From: Nautilus pompilius
Taxonomy: Eukaryota > Mollusca > Cephalopoda > Nautilida > Nautilidae
Assembly (NCBI GenBank): GCA_018389105.1
Contig: JACATO010000067.1
Location: 558,001-622,000 of the forward strand
Length of the DNA: 64,000 bases
Direction: 5' to 3'
Part shown: one piece after another, positions 60,246-64,000 of the stretch
Numbering within the stretch: the first letter of the stretch is position 1
Layout: each line of letters begins with the position of its first letter
Made by a program: the position numbers and the translations under genes
Notes under the pieces: generated by a model
Databases searched by the model: none
Seen by the model: the letters and a program-made list of their open reading frames with translations, nothing else
Told to the model about the DNA's origin: nothing

Positions 60246-62739
60246 GAGACTGGTGATTGAAAATAAAAATCAACCATCTGCAAAAGTAGCTTTCATTTTA
60301 AAATAATATTGCAGTGTTAAATCTGTGTAATTTAGGAAATTTGGATAAGAGACATTTAAACTTATGACGTGTGTTGTTGGATGATGATCAGACTCAGAGG
60401 ATGGTAGTGTAGGTGACATTTAATGTAGGACTTCTGCAGAAAGAGATGAAATGAATCCAAGAATTAAATTTGTTTTCTGGTGCTATAAGATGCTATTGTT
60501 TGGTGCATTCTGAGTTAAGCATGACACCTATCTTCATGTATTTTCAGCTTTGTGTTTCTATTAACAAACTGATTCACCAGGTATTAATAGCAGTGTTGTG
60601 TGCTGATGATGACTGAAATAAGGGTGGGGAAAGAAGTCACTGCAGTTTCTGTTGGTTCTAGAATGTTATGTTGCATTATAATTTATCCAATATGTAAATA
60701 TGAAAAAAAAGAAAAAAATAGCATGCCATTTATCCAAAGATTTTTATGAGACATTTTAAGAATGTTACGGGTAGGTGTTTTGTTTGTTTTTTTTTTTATA
60801 TTTGAACAAAACGATGGTATTTTGATAAACCTTTATTCATATATGGTTATTTATTAATTTTTGCTTTCTATCTAACGATTGTTTACAATAGTTGAATTTC
60901 ATTTTTGGAAGTTTTAGAATAATGGGGATACACATCTTTTGCATTATTCAGTAAGATGAAGATTTTAAATCTTAGATATTTTTCTATAAAATAAATATGT
61001 AATATGATAATAAGTTTTTGCTAGAAAGCTATTCATTTTTTTTTTTTTTGGAAAATTTTAGGCAGTATAGCTTGTTTTTTTTTAATTTTATGGACCATAG
61101 CAATTGAAACAGAAATCACAAGTATATCCATATGCTAAGGCATTATTAATTCATAACAGGTTTTAAACATCATCTATCAGTGGGAGACTGACATGCAAAA
61201 TTCGTTACTTTTGTTGCCATGGAGCCAAACTCCTCTCTCTTTCTCTCATACTATGTTATCTGTATTTCTAAGTTATTATACCTTTATTATTTCAATTATT
61301 TTACAACGAATGAAAACAATGCATATTTTTAATTCAAATATTTCCAAACTCATTTAAAACATTTATAAGGTTGCTAATAGTCCTCTTGAACTGCCTGACC
61401 ATTACTGTAGTTTCTTTAGCAAGTTTCTACATTTATTAACAGATCTGGTTTCTTACCAATTAAAGGCTGTTTCAGCTTTCTCTGAAGTGAAATTATTAAA
61501 TTTCCATCATCTACTTGGAATAGTAACTGATTTGTCACTTCTAACCCTTCCCGGAAGTTGTACCCTTATATCTTCAGATACTAAACTAGAAATATAGAAG
61601 GGCATAAACGTAAACCAATGGTTATAAGTTTCCAAGTTCTTCAGTACACGGAGCTTTCTTACTGGCAGGTGGCAGGGATTACCAGAGGAAGGTGGTGATA
61701 CTAATATTGTTAATCATTTTCAAAACCATGAAAATAAATGTCTCAAATCTTATGGCCTTGAGGATGACTGCGCAATTTCTTGTACTCATTCTGTTACCTA
61801 CACTAACCAATTTGTTACATGATAGTTACATATACTAAACAAATTAATGGATTTTCCAGCTGTTTGAATGAAATATTATCGACCATCTGGTTATGTGATT
61901 AGAGGTCATCTGAGGTGTTTATAAGAACAGAAAGAGTTCAGTGGAAAGTTGTCAGACACCTGTTTGTGGTATGCATGTAATTTGAAAGACATTTGTAAAT
62001 CTTCACATTAGGGTAAAAAATGTGGGTGCTCTTTATACTTGTTTTTCTTCTTTAAAAAAATTCCATGGGTTAAGCCGTTTATTCTACTTTGCTATAGTGC
62101 ACGTAATTTTTCATTTGAAGTATTGCTAGACAAAGTTGGACTTTTGGTTTTTTGGCCTTTTTATTTTTATTTTATTGATACAAAACCAATTCTGGAGAAA
62201 TTTATAAACAGAAAAAAATACTTGTGGATTTTATTTTATTTGAATCACACTATTTTTCATCAACAAATGAAATGGCTTTGTGATTTGTACATTACTATAT
62301 TGTAGGCTGACACCAAACTGTTTTTGAGTAAAAATATAGCATCAATTTATTTATCATTAGATATTTTTATGATATACAAATAAAGAGACATGAAATTTAC
62401 TGTTTATCACATCATCAACACATTTGTCAGTCATTTCTGTTACCAGTTTATCACCAATTTCTGTTTTTTTTTTTTTAAATTGAATGGTAGAATAATACCA
62501 GAACTGTAAAAGAAATTAAGGAAATATCAAAGTAAAGTATAATGGAAACAACTAATTTGTTTGTAATTTATTTCAGCAAGTTAAAACCAATTTTGAGAAT
62601 TGTCTGTAGGGGGAAGGTGGCAAAATTTTAAAAAAATAATAAATGAAAATGGATTATTTCACCAGTCGGACCATGTAAACCATTAGTTGTGATGATGATG
62701 ATTAAGTATTTTTTTTTAATCAAATTAGACACCTTTCAA

Positions 62740-63650
62740 GTGAACAACTGCTGAGCTTTCTGGGCATCTTGTTCAGTAAATCTTCATAATATTGCTCTCA
62801 CCCTCATTTCTCTTGCAAGTAGTTCCATAGCTGATCAATTTTAAGTTGACATTTTCCCTTAACTGTCTGATCTGGTTTATCCCACACAAGTTTGTTGGGT
62901 TTAGATCTGGCAATCGAGAGAGAGAGAGAGGCTAAACCGTGGTTTTAAGAAGTCCTAATTCTTTTCAAGCAAGATAGGGTGCGCTGACTCTTGTAGCCTC
63001 CTGCCTCAAGACATTATATAAATCCATCATCTATCAAACAATTCCCTGATGGAATTGCATGGCATTGCAAGATATTATAATATCTTTTATGAGAATCTCA
63101 TTTTTTTATTGTCACTCGTCAAATAACCAGCAAAGCAGCTCCATCCTTTTTACATTTCCACCACTGTGTGTAATTGTAGTGCAAACACAGCTTCCCCAGC
63201 CAGCCTTCTAACTAATTTTTAGCCAAATATTTTAAACCCCTTGTCATCCAAAAACATATTGCACTGATGCTCAAAGGTGCAGTTCAGAATTTTGGCCCAG
63301 TCAAGTTGCGCTTTCTTGTTATCATATCTAAGTAAGTGGTATCTTTTTATCTGCTACTCACTTAGACAATCAGTCCAACCTCCCTTAACTGTCTTCTGAG
63401 GGTAGAAGTTGAGATACTGACCTTCATAGAGGAATTGTGGTCAGCAGTTAATTGTCTACCTGTCAAAGAATGGTTTATTTTGTTTTATTTCTATTGTATT
63501 TTTGGCTTATGGCTAAGCCATGACTCATTCTATAAATGATTGTTGAACACTAATCTATGTAACTTCAACCTTTTCCACAGTTTTCCATTGTTAGCAATCA
63601 CCTTAAAATATATTGCCTTGTTTTCCTATGGAATTTTGTTTTTTGGTGCC
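62740..63650 (-). pseudogene. Tc1-like transposase fossil, nearly full length
   Basis: On the - strand the order is: LTGRQLTADHNSS (about 63,440), STSTLRRQLREVGL (about 63,385-63,425; helix-turn-helix end), RNLTGP or AQLDWAKILNCTFEHQCNMF (about 63,260-63,315; Rxx-WAxxHxxW), FLDDKGFKIFG with RLAGEAV (the sDESxFxLfG and RRxxGE blocks), and SKPNKLVWDKPDQTVKGKCQ (about 62,845-62,905; cf. SPDLNPxxxxWDxLxxxVK). It ends at LLNKMPRKLSS near 62,750. The first catalytic Asp is kept in LDD; the QDNAxxH block is not identified. Stops and frameshifts are scattered throughout. Confidence 0.72.
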
Positions 63651-64000
63651 ATCTTTTTATCAAGTACTGCAGCAGCTGTTTTCGATAATGATGTCCATTA
63701 ACATTCATACAAAAGCATAACATGAATTAACAATTAATTATTTTAATTAATACAGGAAAAGTCACTTTATCCAAACACCAAACATTTGAATGAACAAAAA
63801 TTTTGCAGATCTACACTTTGTATGTTTGTATTTCATGCCATAGAAATTTTTTTTGGATTGTCGATTTGGTTATTTACAGCTGCCACCATGTGGAATCCTT
63901 GGCACTGTTTTCAGTTATCACATTGTTTCCATAGGGTGCGGATGCAAAGCTATTGTTGCTCTTTTTCACATTCCATTTAGGTTGAGCAAATTTTGTTACT

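Larger units (their letters stand above)
56905..62735. other. AT-rich non-coding DNA, probable GOPC intron
   Basis: Besides SINE copy 3 and a possible repeat fragment at 57.9 kb, nothing is supportable. No stretch encodes the expected GOPC coiled coil (xxLxxLKxEL...LEKExHxxLLQLHxxQLQ), so the next constitutive exon is probably beyond the window. Confidence 0.5.

Noticed and set aside
1-64000. CRISPR arrays, operons, phage or bacterial defence systems, rRNA or intact tRNA genes
   Set aside because: No spaced repeats, no dense ORFs and no RNA gene signatures; the window is animal nuclear DNA.

Overview
This is an AT-rich, intron- and transposon-dominated stretch of an animal nuclear genome. 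Nothing in it looks bacterial, archaeal or viral: there is no dense ORF packing, operon, CRISPR array or rRNA/tRNA gene. The mix of mariner, Tc1, Tigger-like, hAT, Penelope-like and tRNA-derived SINE relics, very large introns with tiny exons, and an animal-type GOPC exon fit a lophotrochozoan, most plausibly a cephalopod mollusc such as an octopus. That placement is inference, since no search could be run.

The genic core is a CpG-rich divergent promoter at about 54.17-54.73 kb. To the right, on the + strand, lies exon 1 of GOPC (Golgi-associated PDZ and coiled-coil protein), 54728-54940, with a clean GTAAGT donor; a symmetric 48-nt candidate cassette exon follows at 55078-55125. To the left, on the - strand, lies exon 1 of a secreted or membrane protein (54023-54172, signal peptide followed by a CxxxC motif). 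Its next exons appear to be a 51-nt microexon at 29678-29728 and a 46-nt microexon at 22705-22750, with introns of about 24 kb and 7 kb. The joined Cys-rich N-terminus resembles the start of the ROS1/sevenless receptor tyrosine kinase family. ROS1 is also linked to GOPC in vertebrates, so a ROS1-like gene is proposed as a hypothesis. If correct, most of positions 1-54,172 is intronic to that gene and the remainder of both genes lies outside the window.

The introns carry many dead transposable elements. Around 7.6, 43.9 and 60.1 kb are three copies of one tRNA-like SINE family. An hAT-type MITE lies at 11.4-12.15 kb and a LINE 3' end at 14.1 kb. Penelope-like relics lie at 19.3-20.3 (+), 24.85-25.96 (-), 26.0-26.2 (+) and possibly 56.1 kb. 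A 1,300-bp mariner with perfect terminal repeats but a broken transposase is at 23,145-24,444. A ZBED-type hAT transposase fossil spans 31.5-32.9 kb. Two opposed Tc1-like fragments sit at 35.4-36.7 kb. A Tigger-like MITE is at 41.26-41.79 kb and a second TIR element with GGGGAGA ends at 42.7-43.5 kb. A direct-repeat-flanked block at 45.3-48.1 kb holds an internally deleted mariner. To the right of GOPC exon 1 are a decayed copy of an 'SHGKGAxD' family gene (56.25-56.9 kb) and a Tc1-like transposase relic (62.7-63.65 kb, - strand).

The rest is AT-rich sequence with simple repeats and no supportable genes. Most short open frames in the window are chance or belong to the relics above.
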